Below the pieces are notes generated by a model, which was not told the origin of the DNA, ran no database searches, and saw nothing but the letters and a program-made list of their open reading frames with translations. DNA of 64,000 nt. It comes from Actinomucor elegans (Eukaryota; Mucoromycota; Mucoromycetes; Mucorales; Mucoraceae). The stretch spans positions 2,418,001 to 2,482,000 of the forward strand of contig JAMSLZ010000005.1 in the NCBI GenBank assembly GCA_026027325.1, read 5' to 3'. A program made the position numbers and the translations under genes. This document shows, piece after piece, positions 23,393 to 35,032 of the stretch; position 1 is the stretch's first letter; each line of letters opens with the position of its first letter.

Positions 23393-23932
23393 ATGACTCA
23401 CAAGAAAGAAAGACAGCGTGCACATCGTTTACAATTTCCTTGCTTTGCATGCGGCTATGGCTGTGACAATGCTCCTCAAATCATAAATCATTTTTTGAAG
23501 CGACACAACTTTGACCTGAGTAGTTATGCTATTTATGAAACCTCACCTGAAGATTTAGGCCCTCAATTAGGCTGCCCTTTATGTGTCTATTGGTGTGTAG
23601 GTGAACCAGACATGCTTCTTAACCACTATGAAGAACAACATGAATTGTATTTGATTGTTGACGGTGATGATATTAAGCAAGATCCAAAGGCTGATGAGAA
23701 GCGCCGCCAAAAACATAAAAAGATTGAGCTTGAAGAAAAAGGCAAAGCCTCTGTTGAACAAGAAGTTCCTGCTGCAGAGAAAGGAGAGGGATCCCAAGAG
23801 ACGTCTAAGCAAAAGAGCGATGAAAAGCCCAAAGAACCTGCATTGCCTGCTGAGGAACAAAAGCACAGCCTTATCATGCAGAAACTTATGGAACTAATGG
23901 ACCTCGTGAAGAAGCATGAGCGTAGTGTCTAA
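23393..23932 (+). CDS. Two-finger C2H2-like zinc protein, copy 2
   Basis: Single-exon gene, 179 residues from the ATG at 23393 (MTHKKERQRAHR). Paralog of 8326-8817. Finger 1 is C-x2-C-x12-H-x4-H (CFACGYGC...HFLKRH) and finger 2 is C-x2-C-x13-H-x4-H (CPLCVYWC...HYEEQH). As in copy 1 each CxxC is followed within four residues by another Cys, and an acidic/basic low-complexity linker leads to a C-terminal helix (LIMQKLMELMDLVKKHE). The linker is much longer and richer in Lys/Glu here than in copy 1. An upstream in-frame ATG at 23303 would add 30 hydrophobic residues with no counterpart. Function unknown; a nucleic-acid or protein-binding adaptor is plausible. Confidence 0.75.
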   Translation: MTHKKERQRAHRLQFPCFACGYGCDNAPQIINHFLKRHNFDLSSYAIYETSPEDLGPQLGCPLCVYWCVGEPDMLLNHYEEQHELYLIVDGDDIKQDPKADEKRRQKHKKIELEEKGKASVEQEVPAAEKGEGSQETSKQKSDEKPKEPALPAEEQKHSLIMQKLMELMDLVKKHERSV

Positions 23933-24186
23933 GTTTATGAACAGTTCTATTTGCCTTTCTCTCTTATTATCCATAGTATACGTTTTTCATCCATGTTTGT
24001 GAATTTACCGTAAAGTAATGACACATTTAGCTTCAATAAAGTACTAGTTTTCAATCAGCCCTTTCATCACATATCTATACAAGTTTCAGCTTTTATTTAA
24101 TTACAAGGTGAACATATTAAAACTTTCGCTACTCAAAAGTGAGGATATAAGTGGCACATGATTGTGAACTCTGTATCTCAGTATTT

Positions 24187-26197
24187 TCAAGACGAAGCTA
24201 CTTCCTCTTCTTCTTTTGAATCTTCATCAGCAGTAGTCTTTTTCTGTGCTTCCATATGTTCTTTAGCTTGCTTTCTATCACGTTCCACATCTTCTAAAAA
24301 CTTGGGGACACGATCAAGCAAAGCTTCATACACACGATCTCTTGTCCAGCCATTCGCGTTTGCCTCTAATAAAGTATCGATAAAATAACCTTGAAGTTCG
24401 GCTGTGGTAATTTGGTTGGAAGGAATCAGTTTTTCAAACTTTTCCATACACTGCTCCGCAATCGCCTTCTCTTCATCTGCTAATGACATAGATGTTTCTT
24501 CATCCAATCCCATGAAACGCCAAAAAGTTTCTTTCACTTGTTCAGGCATAGCATAACCGAAATGAAGCTTTAGATCAATTCTACCAGGTCGAAGCAAGGC
24601 AGGTGTAATCTTGTTGATATTATTACACGTCATGAAAACCACTATACAACGAAAAGTAAAATAAATAAGTGTCTATGAACTTTGTTTTTAGACTCTCAAT
24701 TATATTGTATGACTTACTGCAGCCGCTTCGAGATTGTAGACCGTCCATCGTATTCAATAAACCAGACATAGTCACCTTTTTCGTCATATTAGTATTGCCA
24801 GAGGATTCGAACAAATGATCAATATCTTCAATCAGTAAAATAGAGTTGTAAGGCATATTTTGAATCAATTGTGGAAGGGTTTCGTTGGGTATAGCAGCAA
24901 TAGAACCCAATATGGCGAGATCGTGCTTTAGGTAATTCTTAATACGTAACAGTGAGTTACTCATGCTTCTATTGATTTGATATGTTGCGTATACTTACAG
25001 CAATAGCTTGTATCATTGAGGTTTTACCAGTACCTGGAGGACCATAGAACAAGTAACCTCTACGGTGAGGAATACCTCTTTTTGTATACCAGTCTGCGCG
25101 TGTCTTGAATGTTTGCATATCTACATGAACGTTAGTATCAATCTGTAAAATTACTTTGGAAGAACCTCCAAATTGTATTGCTCTAACATACCTTTGATCA
25201 AATGCTCCTTTTGGCCATCACGCAAATGCACAGAATCCATAACTCTGTCTGGTATGGCTCTTTCACATTCCCAGTATGAACCACACGGCTTGTAAATATA
25301 CTATTATATAGACATTAGCACTGTAGCCAACAAGGTAACTTTTTCTAACTCACCTTGGAGGTTTGCGTCTTATTATGCATATCAGACCATTCCTGTAAGA
25401 TACAATGCAGTCTTCTTGTGTCGCGATCAACCATGCTACAAGGATACTTTGAGTAAATATGATAGCAATGTATAGATGACAGATGATGCCTTTACCTTAC
25501 TGCGATGTGCAAATCTTCCTTTTCATCATCGTTTCTAATAGGATCCTTGAACTCTATTTTGATGGTATGACCTTTATAAACCAGTTCCTCGTCGAACGCA
25601 GAAGCTAGCATGTCACTTTGTTACTAATGACTTACGATTACGTACAGATAACCTATTTACTTACGAGGTCTGATTTTCACTTTAGCTGCGTCTCCGCTAT
25701 CACTTTCGCTTCGACTACTCTCTTCATTATCCCAATTATCTTGGTACCAATCTTCCTTTGCTTCACTAGCATTGAATGCGTCCGAATACTGAGCAACACC
25801 TGTAGTTAAGTTATCCTTATTGGAGCCGTGTTCGAAAGCATATTGCCCAACCACATCGTACAGCTGATCCTCTGGGTAGATTCTGATAACCACAGTACCG
25901 GCTGGCTCAACCCTTTTAAAAATATTTGTTGACAACTTTGTCCAATATGACCTTAGAATTGCTATAAGAAAAAACAAAATAAAAGGTGAGTCGCAATGCC
26001 TGATTTGTATGTCGATAATACTTGCGTGCAATATAAAACGCCAACGAAAGAGCAACTACATCATTACCAAAATACTTTTGGAGCAAGTTTACAACTCTTT
26101 CACCAAGAACACTCTTCCAAATGTTTTCTTCAGAGATCTTTTCCAAAAACGTCAATAGAGCATTAGAGATAGTAGATAATTTTTCCACAGCAACCAT
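24187..26197 (-). CDS. BCS1-like AAA ATPase
   Basis: Eight exons on the minus strand: 26197-26022, 25951-25665, 25604-25496, 25435-25354, 25300-25192, 25120-24999, 24937-24718, 24641-24187 (519 residues, frame kept throughout). BCS1 proteins are mitochondrial inner-membrane AAA translocases that place the Rieske protein in complex III; fungi also carry diverged relatives. Seen: a hydrophobic helix near residues 45-58, the BCS1_N-like region, [20 protein letters not shown] with Walker A at about 281-288, Walker [10 protein letters not shown] (about 327-335), [18 protein letters not shown] and the arginine motif RPGRIDLK. The tail is acidic. Introns 1 and 6 seem to use AAG acceptors (25952, 24938); for intron 1 a GC donor with a TATAG acceptor (25962) is an alternative. 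Family is secure, but whether this is the true Bcs1 orthologue is open. Confidence 0.88.
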
Positions 26198-26492
26198 TGT
26201 ATTATATCAGCCAATGGTTAACAAAAGCAAAGGAGAGCAAGAAATAAAAAAATAAAAAAAAACGGTTTGCCTTTTATCCAAAACAGCCTCAATGCTGCGG
26301 TTTTCATTTAGTGAACAATGCCAAGCATTGCTGAATACGTCAATCAAATCCATTATTATTAGATAATATGCAAGATATTTATGGCTTGTGGTTGATTTAA
26401 GCCTTGGTACTACGCTGATGTACACAGCCGCAACGTCAGTACAAATAAAAGAAGGTTTAGTTTTCCAGTGTTACTGAAGTGAACAGGACTAA

Positions 26493-26513
26493 TTTTTTTT
26501 TTAAAAAAAAAAA
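26493..26513. repeat. T10A11 palindromic tract
   Basis: Ten T followed by eleven A in the 5' flank of the BCS1-like gene. Confidence 0.8.
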
Positions 26514-26950
26514 TAACAACCGCATGTTTGTTTCAGGCGTAAATGAGACGTACGTTGATATTCGCCACTTCATTGTTCAAGAACAGAAAGGAGGCTTTCC
26601 AAGTACAAACAGGTTACATGTATATTTACTGAGTTTGGATCAGAACTATCGCTTTTTGTTGCTTGCTTACGCGCTTTATAGGACATACGTACAAAAAAGG
26701 GACCTATTTAGGTGTTACTTTCCGTAGTACCTACGAATCCGAGAAAATCCCAAATTTCTTTATCGAAAATACTTTTTCCGATTTCTGTGAATATACGCGA
26801 GTCGATGAGTATCGCCACTGACCTAATATAGTGATATGAATTGTATATAGTACATTGCTAGCCGTTAAATAAAGCATTGATCGCTATTCTACAATTAAAT
26901 ACAGGCTTTATGAACCAATGGATACAGTGATTAATTTCTACTACGTACAA

Positions 26951-26985
26951 GTCATCACATGCAACATTAAGCCGAGATTGATTGA
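26951..26985 (+). repeat. Dispersed intergenic repeat, partial copy
   Basis: CACATGCAACATTAAGCCGA, then GATTGA, matching the core half of the element (compare 10921-10946). Confidence 0.4.
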
Positions 26986-27090
26986 GAGATCTATGGATCT
27001 ATAGTTCAAGTTTCATTAAACACCTGCAGATCACAGTACGTATGTAAAATATAATATTCCTAATGCATCTCAGTCGAGTATAAATTGGAG

Positions 27091-27155
27091 TAGATGCTGT
27101 GATTCATTTTGGGTATATAATAATCATTAGATGCGACATTAGCTGAAATCCATCA
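27091..27155 (+). repeat. Dispersed intergenic repeat copy
   Basis: TAGATGCTGTGATTCATTTT, then GGGTATATAATAATCATTAG, then ATGCGACATTAGCTGA: full order of the element as in 34297 and 10888. Confidence 0.55.
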
Positions 27156-27211
27156 AGTGAGCAGATGAGGTTTCCGAAAAAAAAAACTTGTAAGGATATC
27201 ACTGGGTCTAG

Positions 27212-27236
27212 TTTTTTTTTTTTTAAAAAAAAAAAA
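27212..27236. repeat. T13A12 palindromic tract
   Basis: Thirteen T followed by twelve A, the longest of the five TnAn tracts. Confidence 0.8.
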
Positions 27237-27891
27237 GATGGGGTATAACTCGCAATTTGAAGTTATAACTACTAATCTTGGTTTGTATGTAATATTCAAG
27301 CTATAACTGCGCATTTAGAAGGAAACCCCTCTCCCCAAAAATCAAACTTCTATCAAGAGCAACTTGCTCAATTTATGGAAACTTTCAATTATAATAGGAA
27401 AGTAGTCTTGTTCTTCACCACAGGAGTGGTATAGCTTTGGATATTTCTCTTGATAGCCTAAATCACATTGTAGAAATATGATGGCCTTTGACGTAACCTT
27501 ATTCCTTTCCTTAAAAAGTGTACAGCGGTGTTTTTCTTTTTCTTTTTGAAGATATTGAACCGAGTTGGTTACTCTAAAACAAAGTAATGCATACATCGAC
27601 ATGCAAGTATCCCTGTCAATTGCCACAACTGACTAGCAGTTCGTGCTTAAAACGAGTAGTTTCAAACACTAAAAGCTCGAAAACAACTATCTTTATACCA
27701 GGACTATTGACAAGCAGCTAGGACTATCCATTTAGAGCTTCTAACAGCCTCAGTATTCTTACAAGGTGTCTGCATAATTTATAATACTGTATTATCAAGC
27801 AATTTCTTGCACCGAAATATATCTACATCCAGGCACCTCTATATATCGTTCCGACAATCCTCTATTTTTTTATTTAGTTTATTTTATTTAT

Positions 27892-30540
27892 TTATTCATT
27901 TGATACAGCCGTGGTCTGCCATGAGCCTGAATCAGCTAATAGCTCCTCCGAATCATTGATAATGATAACACTCATATCATCATCATCACCTTGTACCGAT
28001 GATGCTTCAGAGCCACTTCTTTGTCTTCCCACTAGTTGTTTTGGAGGTTCTAATAACAGTAGTTTTTTATCCACTATTTGACGATTAATAGGTACAGGGT
28101 TACTTTGACTTCGTCGTCGCATCATACGATCCATCTCTACAACCTTGTTGGAAGCAACTTTGACGTTTTTACTATCCATAAAGTTAATACCTTCAACAAA
28201 AGACTTGGGGAACGCAAATGGTGGTAATTGGGGTGTTGGTGAAGTATCCTCTTCCTCGTCCTCCTTCTCCTTCTCCTTCTCCTCCTCCTCCTCCTCCTCC
28301 TCCTCCTCCTCTTCTTCTTCTTCGTCTTCATGTCCTTCTTCATGAGAAGTGTTCAGTGAACTTTTACTATCACTACTGGTACTCTTACTGATTATAATTC
28401 TTTCTTGTATTTCATCGCCGCTGATAGCTGAAGAGGATTCCAAGAGCATGTTGTGTGATGAAGCAGTTGTACTAGAACTACTAGCAGTATTGGATACAGG
28501 TGGAGATTCATCTGAAGGAGCAGTAAACACCAAGTTGGCTAATTTCTTGACACTTTCTCTTCTGCCAACATTGGCAGGCAATGTGGAAGAAGCGGATTGC
28601 TCTGGAGATATGAAGGAATACAAGTGTGAAGGTAACGGCAGGGACATCTTTCTAGATTGAGGTTGTTGCTGCTGAGAAGTGCACCATGATAGTTCGCATT
28701 CCAAATAGTCTCTATAACATTCAAGTCGTTGTAATTCGATTCTCTTTGTTCTTAGTTTCTTTCCCAATGTATCTGCAAATGATAAAATGCGGTCTTTGGT
28801 TGATTTTTGATAAGGCACAAGTACCATTAGGTTGCGTCGAAGCTGTAATTCTCGATCTAATAGTTTGACTTGTTCATCAATACGGTCTGATAACTCTTGC
28901 ACTTTCTCCCTAGCCTTTTCTTCTCTTTTGGATCTATCTAGAGATTTCACATCATTGGTGGGTGGTCTTTTTGTAGGTCTCATCCGAACACCTGTTGTTT
29001 TAAGTGTAGCGGCATAATTGATTTTAAGCATCCAATCTTCCATGTCCTTATCATCTTCAGCACGTAATAAGAATTGCTGGCCATCGCCAGTGATAAGTCG
29101 AAAGACGTGAGGGTATTTTGTGTAATCTTCATCGCATATACAGATAGCATAAGACAGAGATACTATTTGAACAGGTCTAAGATATGAATTGACGGGTAAC
29201 AGTGAACTGGTAGTTGTAGGAGATGATATCGTGGGTATAGGTGTCATATTGGTGCTGCTATTGTATAAAGAAGACATGGAGGTAATCGTAGCATTGTTGA
29301 CACTAAGATTCGAAGAAGAAGATTCAGCGGTGACAATAGATGAAAAAGCAGGTACGCTATTGTTCCTTCTTGGTGGTAAGTCAGATATACTGCTGCTAGT
29401 ACTGCCTTGTTGGTGTCTTTTTTGCTGCCTTTTCTGTTGCCTTTCTTCTTCATCGAGCCAGTTTTGAAATGAAGAGATATCAGCAAAAAAGATAATCTGA
29501 CTTCCACTAAGGATAACTCCAAATGGTCTCCAACCACGAGCCGTCGCTTTTTTACCGCCTTGTGTCAAATCATATTTTCTATCCAATATGCCAGCTTTGG
29601 TTACTCGAATAGTGAACGTATTACTGGTAGAACTGCTATTATCTGCATGTCTGCTTCGAACACCGGCTAAACATAGTGATTTGGCTCTTAGTAGAGAGAA
29701 ATGCACTTCCATGATCGGAATCGGCTTAAGCGTGCGTTTGTAACTAAAGGAGTTTTCAGCTGGCATTAATTGCTCCAATTTTTGGCTGAGATCTGCCAAC
29801 AAAGCATTCTAAAGAAAAAAAAAATACATGAGATGAGTATATCACTATGTGCAAGTGCATTTGCTTACAGATTGAGCATTGATATTTGAATCACTACCCG
29901 TACTTTTCAGCTTTGAAAACCAAGAATTCGATCTTTCGGCTCTGCCAATTGACTCTTTATGACCATCTGCATAAGTGAATTCTGACATGACAATATTGTC
30001 ATACATGACCTACACCATTCAGCGTCAGTTTTATTACAGCTTTGTCTCGTCATATCATACTTACATCCAGTACTTCATGAGGTACACTTTCTCCGCCTTC
30101 AATGATCTTGGTTCTCATAATAAACGTATCCTTGTTCATCTTTTGTCTCACATTCTTATTATGAGCATCCGTATGCAATAGTAAGATGGAGAACGCAACA
30201 GCATACACGACATCTATGATCTCATAAGTAATCTATCATGTGTCAGTTAAAATCACCATGACATTACCTGGGTGATCAACTAAGCCTGGATTACACTCGT
30301 AATATCTTTTAGCGAAATCTTCCATTGCTCGGTCAATCTGTTGAGCTTCTTTCGGTAGTAGCACTCTTGCTAGTAGTTTTCTTTTTTATCAAACGGCACG
30401 AGTTAGTTACATTATATTTCTCCGTCTATTCATACCTACCTTAGTGAAGTATCGATGGATTCTCCACAAAAGTCGAATTTTTGAACTTGACTCGCAAAAC
30501 TCGGTTCTTTTGTCTTTTTATCATCGCTAGGGCCTGCCAT
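27892..30540 (-). CDS. Sec7-PH Arf guanine-nucleotide exchange factor, short Sec7 domain
   Basis: Five exons on the minus strand: 30540-30440, 30380-30268, 30213-30065, 30009-29869, 29808-27892 (806 residues). Sec7 domains load GTP on Arf GTPases; Sec7-PH types act at the plasma membrane or endosomes. Seen: [24 protein letters not shown] carrying the catalytic glutamate (about Glu45), YYECNPGLV and [16 protein letters not shown], the hydrophobic groove helices. The first half of the usual ~190-residue Sec7 domain is missing from this model; the frame stays open only 22 codons upstream of the ATG, without another ATG. A PH domain spans about residues 236-437, interrupted by a ~90-residue Ser/Thr/Asn/Gln-rich insert. 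A coiled coil and a poly-Glu tract (coded at about 28286-28325) follow. Intron 1 uses an AAG acceptor. An undetected 5' exon is possible. Confidence 0.85.
28262..28330 (-). repeat. Glutamate-coding trinucleotide tract
   Basis: CTC/CTT repeats on the plus strand give a run of about 20 Glu followed by an E-K-E-K-E stretch inside the Sec7-PH protein. It also creates false poly-Arg and poly-Ser frames in the other registers. Confidence 0.85.
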
Positions 30541-30603
30541 GCGGTTAGTCGTTTTTCTTGGCTTTGTCGAGGTATTCCCGGGATGAAGTGAGGATCTTGG
30601 GGG

Positions 30604-30620
30604 TTTTTTTTAAAAAAAAA
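30604..30620. repeat. T8A9 palindromic tract
   Basis: Eight T followed by nine A, about 65-80 bases upstream of the Sec7-PH start codon. Confidence 0.8.
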
Positions 30621-31436
30621 GGCTGTTTAACAAATTTCGCTCTCTATTGACGATTAACAGAATCTGGTATATGTTCTTGAGCAGACAATCAAACGAACAA
30701 GTATTCAAGGAAAGCAAACGATGGTATAGGCTTTCTTGGTTAGTTTTCAGTAAGTCAAATAGAGGGAAGAAAAAAAAAGTAATTTAGCAGAATAAAAGAA
30801 ACGAAACACTTTGAAATTCAGATTAGCAGTATATCAGTACCAATTTGTATAACAAACACGCCAAGGTCATTATCAAAAAAAAAGTACAAAAGAGCAAGCT
30901 TTGATTGATCCGCTTATTACTCAGAGGATATACTGACATTCAATGCGTGTCATTGCCTTTAAAGATAATTTATCGTTATTCGGCATATCATATTTGTTGA
31001 GGTATGTAGGTCAGCCTCATTAGAATAATATGTACGTGTTATTCGAATCACTTTGCGGGCCGATCGCTTAAGCGCGTGCCTTACGCAAGCTAAGCGAAGA
31101 TGATGAAACAAACTAGGCTTTTTCATATTATAGTACCCTTTTCCGAGTTAAACCATCAAATTACATGAACAGTAGAAACTCAGTATACTAGATATGACGA
31201 CTGATTGGACACTTGGGACGACCGGATTTGGTTCTCCACGTTACCTAAATTGTACTAAAAAGTCAATCCGAGTACAAGTTGCTGACATGAAATTGCAAGT
31301 AATATATATCCCGTCGGTTGCTAATGCATGACAGTCGAATACTACTTTTCATAGATACAGCGGCTATTAACGAATATGTACTATTTATCAAACTTGACGT
31401 TTGGCTAATATCGGTATTTATTCAATTGATCTCTTG

Positions 31437-31490
31437 ATCGATCTCAGTCAAATGCGACATTTGACTAATAGTCCATAATACTCAAAACAC
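31437..31490 (-). repeat. Dispersed intergenic repeat copy
   Basis: GATCTCAGTCAAATGCGACA, then TTTGACTAATAGTCCATAAT, then ACTCAAAAC. Same orientation as 42505-42575. Confidence 0.55.
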
Positions 31491-32215
31491 TTTTGTTAAT
31501 GAAAGGTCAATTGAATGAAATACGCTTGTTATATCTATTCATATACTCATACTGTGTTTTAATCAAAGTAATCATGTGTTTTTTTGTCTATAATTAAAAA
31601 GAAAAATATCTTGACAGTCTTCATGCATTCAATCAAGTATCAGTCCTTGTAATCCTTTGTTACTTAAGGCATAATAGGCTTCATAAAGCTGAGTATATTT
31701 TTGATGGCCTATGGATCGAAACTGTTTTTAATCATTCTGTGACTTCGTACTTGGCCAGTGAGTATCAGTGTTACGATTCAATGAGTAGATTGAGCAATAA
31801 GCATGAGCCTTCAGTGGCTAAGACTTCGTTATCATGTCTTCAGGAATATCGTTATTTAATTTCTTCTGAAAATTGAAGAAAAGGAACTTAAGCTATTATA
31901 CATCTGTAATACCACTAGACATGTTATTGGAGAAAGCATGGTATTCTCTATAGTTTGCCTAAAAATCATTGCAAATATCTCTGATGTTCGTTGTGTCTTT
32001 ATAATTTTAATGGGATGATATCTAAATATCAAATAGATTAGTGTGTCCTGTTGGTTTAAGATTCTGTCTCAGTTAATGTCTGATCATGTACGTGAATATC
32101 AAATCTTTATTAAAATACAAATAAATAGTTTTATTTCGAACATCTTATAGTAAATACGTAAACACTATTGAAGTTCTGCGAAATAGGACGTTTAACATGT
32201 TAGCGTCGGTAAGGA

Positions 32216-33391
32216 CTAGAAATGCGGTAGCCAACTTGCACTGCTTGGGTACTTTTGTTCGGCTGTGGCATCCAAGCAAGAATAAACTAACAGTGCAATC
32301 GGCAGTCCTGGTGTAATCAGTAGGTACAATACCAACAATAATACCATTACTTTTTCGTGCACGCAATAAGCGAAAAGGATGAAAAAAGGCATAATTACTA
32401 TTACAGATATATAAGCTACACTCAGAGACATTAACAACATGCTGTTTCTGTTGATGTAAACCAGTAATGCGCCCATTGAATATGTTGGTATATGCAAGAG
32501 AACGCCAATTAATAGTGCCCAAAAATATTCGTCGAGAGAATGGATACGCAAGCGCAAGTTCTTGAATAGCACTTTACTGTCAATAGTTGTGTATTTTTTT
32601 AATTCATTCCTAGGTATACATACAATAGGCTTGAAATAGTAAGTTGGATTAAACCATGCGCCGATCACCGTACAGAGCAATATATAACTTGTATACATTG
32701 ATATAACATCCATTGTATGTACTGTATCCATATTTTGTAAGCGTATAGATGATATCAACATTGTTGAAACACATTGAACAACACCGAACAAGCAGCCCAT
32801 GCCACTTTTTACAGAATATACCTTGTCACAGGTTGGATCGCTAATATAATTTTCATCTGGTGGAGCCATTAGCTGAAGACCCTTTTTTTCCTTAACATAT
32901 TTTGGCCAGAATTTTGGAAGCCATACTGTTGGTAATAGAGTGTCTTCATCACTTTTATGAATATCAACTTGAGAATGGCTGTTTATTGGTGCGTTGTCGC
33001 TGTGGATTTGTTTATCACCAATGTACCCACTGTAGCTTTCCTCGCTATTGTCTTGTTCGTCATCGTTGTTCATTTCGTCTTGGGTATTATAGCTGGCGAA
33101 ATACCTTGCATCCGACAGCAGACGGATATACCTGTAAGGAATACCTAAACACATGCGTCGGATGAAATTGAATAAAGAGTATGCCGAAAAGAAGATATAA
33201 AAACTAGGAAAAGCCAATATCCCCCAAAATTGCAGTAGATAGGAAAGAATACTTTCAATTATTGTCGGCTCTTCATAAACCAGTTTTTCAAGCATATGGC
33301 CTATGGCTGAACCTAGCATGGCAATGCCAATAAGATTGGAGATAATTGTCGTGAACAATGTGGCAACATTTCTTTCGTATAATATATCCAT
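32216..33391 (-). CDS. Seven-helix membrane protein, novel family, copy 1
   Basis: Single-exon gene, 391 residues from the ATG at 33391; the start MDILYERNVATLFTTIISN aligns with the starts of copies 2 and 3, so an upstream in-frame ATG at 33448 was not used. I do not recognise the family. About seven hydrophobic helices are visible: two near the N-terminus, then a conserved YRYIRLLSDARYF segment, an acidic, variable loop of ~60 residues, WLPKFWPKYVKEKKG and APPDENYISDP, and five more helices. Conserved blocks include MGCLFGVVQC, TMDVISMYTSYILLCTVIG and CIPRNELKKYTTI. The C-terminus SSASWLPHF is shared almost exactly with copy 2. Layout is compatible with a seven-helix receptor or a channel/transporter, but no known signature is present. 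Confidence 0.8.
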   Translation of the reverse strand: MDILYERNVATLFTTIISNLIGIAMLGSAIGHMLEKLVYEEPTIIESILSYLLQFWGILAFPSFYIFFSAYSLFNFIRRMCLGIPYRYIRLLSDARYFASYNTQDEMNNDDEQDNSEESYSGYIGDKQIHSDNAPINSHSQVDIHKSDEDTLLPTVWLPKFWPKYVKEKKGLQLMAPPDENYISDPTCDKVYSVKSGMGCLFGVVQCVSTMLISSIRLQNMDTVHTMDVISMYTSYILLCTVIGAWFNPTYYFKPIVCIPRNELKKYTTIDSKVLFKNLRLRIHSLDEYFWALLIGVLLHIPTYSMGALLVYINRNSMLLMSLSVAYISVIVIMPFFILFAYCVHEKVMVLLLVLYLLITPGLPIALLVYSCLDATAEQKYPSSASWLPHF

Positions 33392-33654
33392 GTTATATGA
33401 AAATGGCAGTGAAAAAGATGAGATCCTGCAAATCAAACTTATATGCATTCAGATTATGTTACGCCACTCCAAAATTCATTTTTGAGTACTGCAATTGAAT
33501 GGTACGTTCCAAACAACGTCTTTTACCCTAGAGATTTGATTGATTGAGATGATTATTGCTTTAGCAGAGAATTAGAGTAAACAGTATATAGTTAATATAA
33601 AAAAAACGTTGGTTAATTTGCAGTATCTATGTATACTACATGAACAAGGTTAAA

Positions 33655-33960
33655 ACTTGCTTGTGTGCATATTCTTAACTTTGTATCACAACATACTGAA
33701 ATCGAGTATATATAACAAATGGGGCTGTGGATACAAAAGCATCTAAATATATAGTTTACTACAAGTAAGTATGTGTACATAGTGCCTTGATCAAGGACAT
33801 AGTGCAAACGTTGCAGTATGTGGTCCTTATCTGATAAAGAAGTCTATTAATCAACATCCATGATTTCGACTGGCTTAACTGAACTGATGGATTGCACGAA
33901 CAGTCATATATGAAACCAAAATTGAGCTGTCATTCATGTAATCTCAAGTATGACCCGTGT
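33655..33960 (+). repeat. Conserved upstream flank of seven-helix gene 1
   Basis: Shared with 45785-46145 and 48915-49260 at the DNA level. Recognisable pieces are GCTTGTGTGCATATTCTTAA, CTTTGTATCACAA, GTAAGTATGTGTACATAGTG and CTTGATCAAGGACA. No frame is open in all three. Confidence 0.65.
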
Positions 33961-34296
33961 TTATACAGGTACCTCGAAAAAAAACAAAGCATTGATCGGC
34001 AATGCCTAAATACATCCATGCTAGACATAATTAGATCATTTTCGTGCAGTTATTAAGACGAGTTTTGTAGACTGCTTGGAATATTTTTGAAAAGAATTCG
34101 TTCGTGCTACACGAAGATCCGAGATTTTTTTTTTTTTTAGTTCAACTTTCCAAAAGTAAAAACTGACCGAAACCAACGGAAATATATACATGACGATTAT
34201 TAGCTCAAGATTAAGGAAATGGATGTGATTTATTGCTAATTGTTGATAAGTATAGTGTATTATTGAATGCTGCTCAGTACAATATATACTTTAAAA

Positions 34297-34340
34297 GATG
34301 CAGTGATTTATTCTGAGTATGGAATATTAATCAAAAGTGA
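34297..34340 (+). repeat. Dispersed intergenic repeat copy
   Basis: AGATGCAGTGATTTATTCTG, then AGTATGGAATATTAATC. Same order as 10888 and 27091. Confidence 0.5.
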
Positions 34341-35032
34341 AGCAATCTTTTGTCTGAATCTGTCTTGGTCACATGAGTTCATATCTTGCTATCACTCAAT
34401 GTAAATGGCGAAAAAACTATAGTGGAGTATATTTGTATTAGTTTTTAACAGACTTAAACAGCTTTTTAAAATTATCGCTTCTAATTTGAATTAATTGGAT
34501 GCATATAAAAGCATAATATTGCATATTGTGGGTGATTATTCGCATCATAGCTTAGCTGATTATTGCAAGTAAAATATATCCCATCAGGCGGATTACTATT
34601 TATTAATTTTTGTAGGAGGGCGAGCTTCATTTTTATTTAAGGTCCTTTAAACGTCAGGTGCGAGAGGAATAAAAGACTGGTATAATGATATTAAATTAAG
34701 TTGACAGTTGAATGGATGGAAAGAATTGGTGGTTACATAAGGAGAGTACATATTGATGGCCGTGGGTCGAGTCAAGCAGCAGTTCCGAGCCAAGTTGGAT
34801 AAGAAGTCGTGCTATTGATTTGAGCACCTTTGAGGGACAGAAAGGAATATCATCGAAAACAAATCGCCAATGCGCCTGCCAAACGCATTGGAGGTGGATT
34901 ATTATTATTATTATTATTATTGTAAATTATCTAGTCTCCGCAAGCCAATGAAATCGAAACTTCAATCTCTTCCAAAAGGAACTCACTGCGGGTAACCTTC
35001 TATTTCACTTTTTATAACATTTAAACACAAGA

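Larger units (their letters stand above)
26198..27891. other. Intergenic region upstream of BCS1-like gene
   Basis: No supported gene. Holds two TnAn tracts and two dispersed-repeat copies. The 94-codon minus frame at 27342-27626 is discussed among the rejected items. Confidence 0.5.
30541..32144. other. Intergenic region upstream of Sec7-PH gene
   Basis: Searched on the minus strand for the missing N-terminal half of the Sec7 domain; nothing convincing was seen. Contains a T8A9 tract and one dispersed-repeat copy. Confidence 0.45.
33392..35032. other. Intergenic region, seven-helix gene 1 to MED11
   Basis: No supported gene. Left part is DNA shared with the upstream regions of the other two family members; it also holds a dispersed repeat and an (ATT)n microsatellite (about 34891-34921). 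Confidence 0.5.

Noticed and set aside
27342..27626. 94-codon minus-strand frame with Cys and Lys content
   Set aside because: No recognisable family, no clear splice partner, isolated in repeat-rich intergenic DNA. Possibly a gene scrap, but not supportable.
28145..28345. Poly-Ser (plus) and poly-Arg (minus) frames
   Set aside because: Other registers of the Glu-coding repeat in the Sec7-PH gene.
34600..34890. GC-richer stretch upstream of MED11 that could be an exon
   Set aside because: Stops in all frames within short distance, and no donor/acceptor pair joins it to MED11 in frame.
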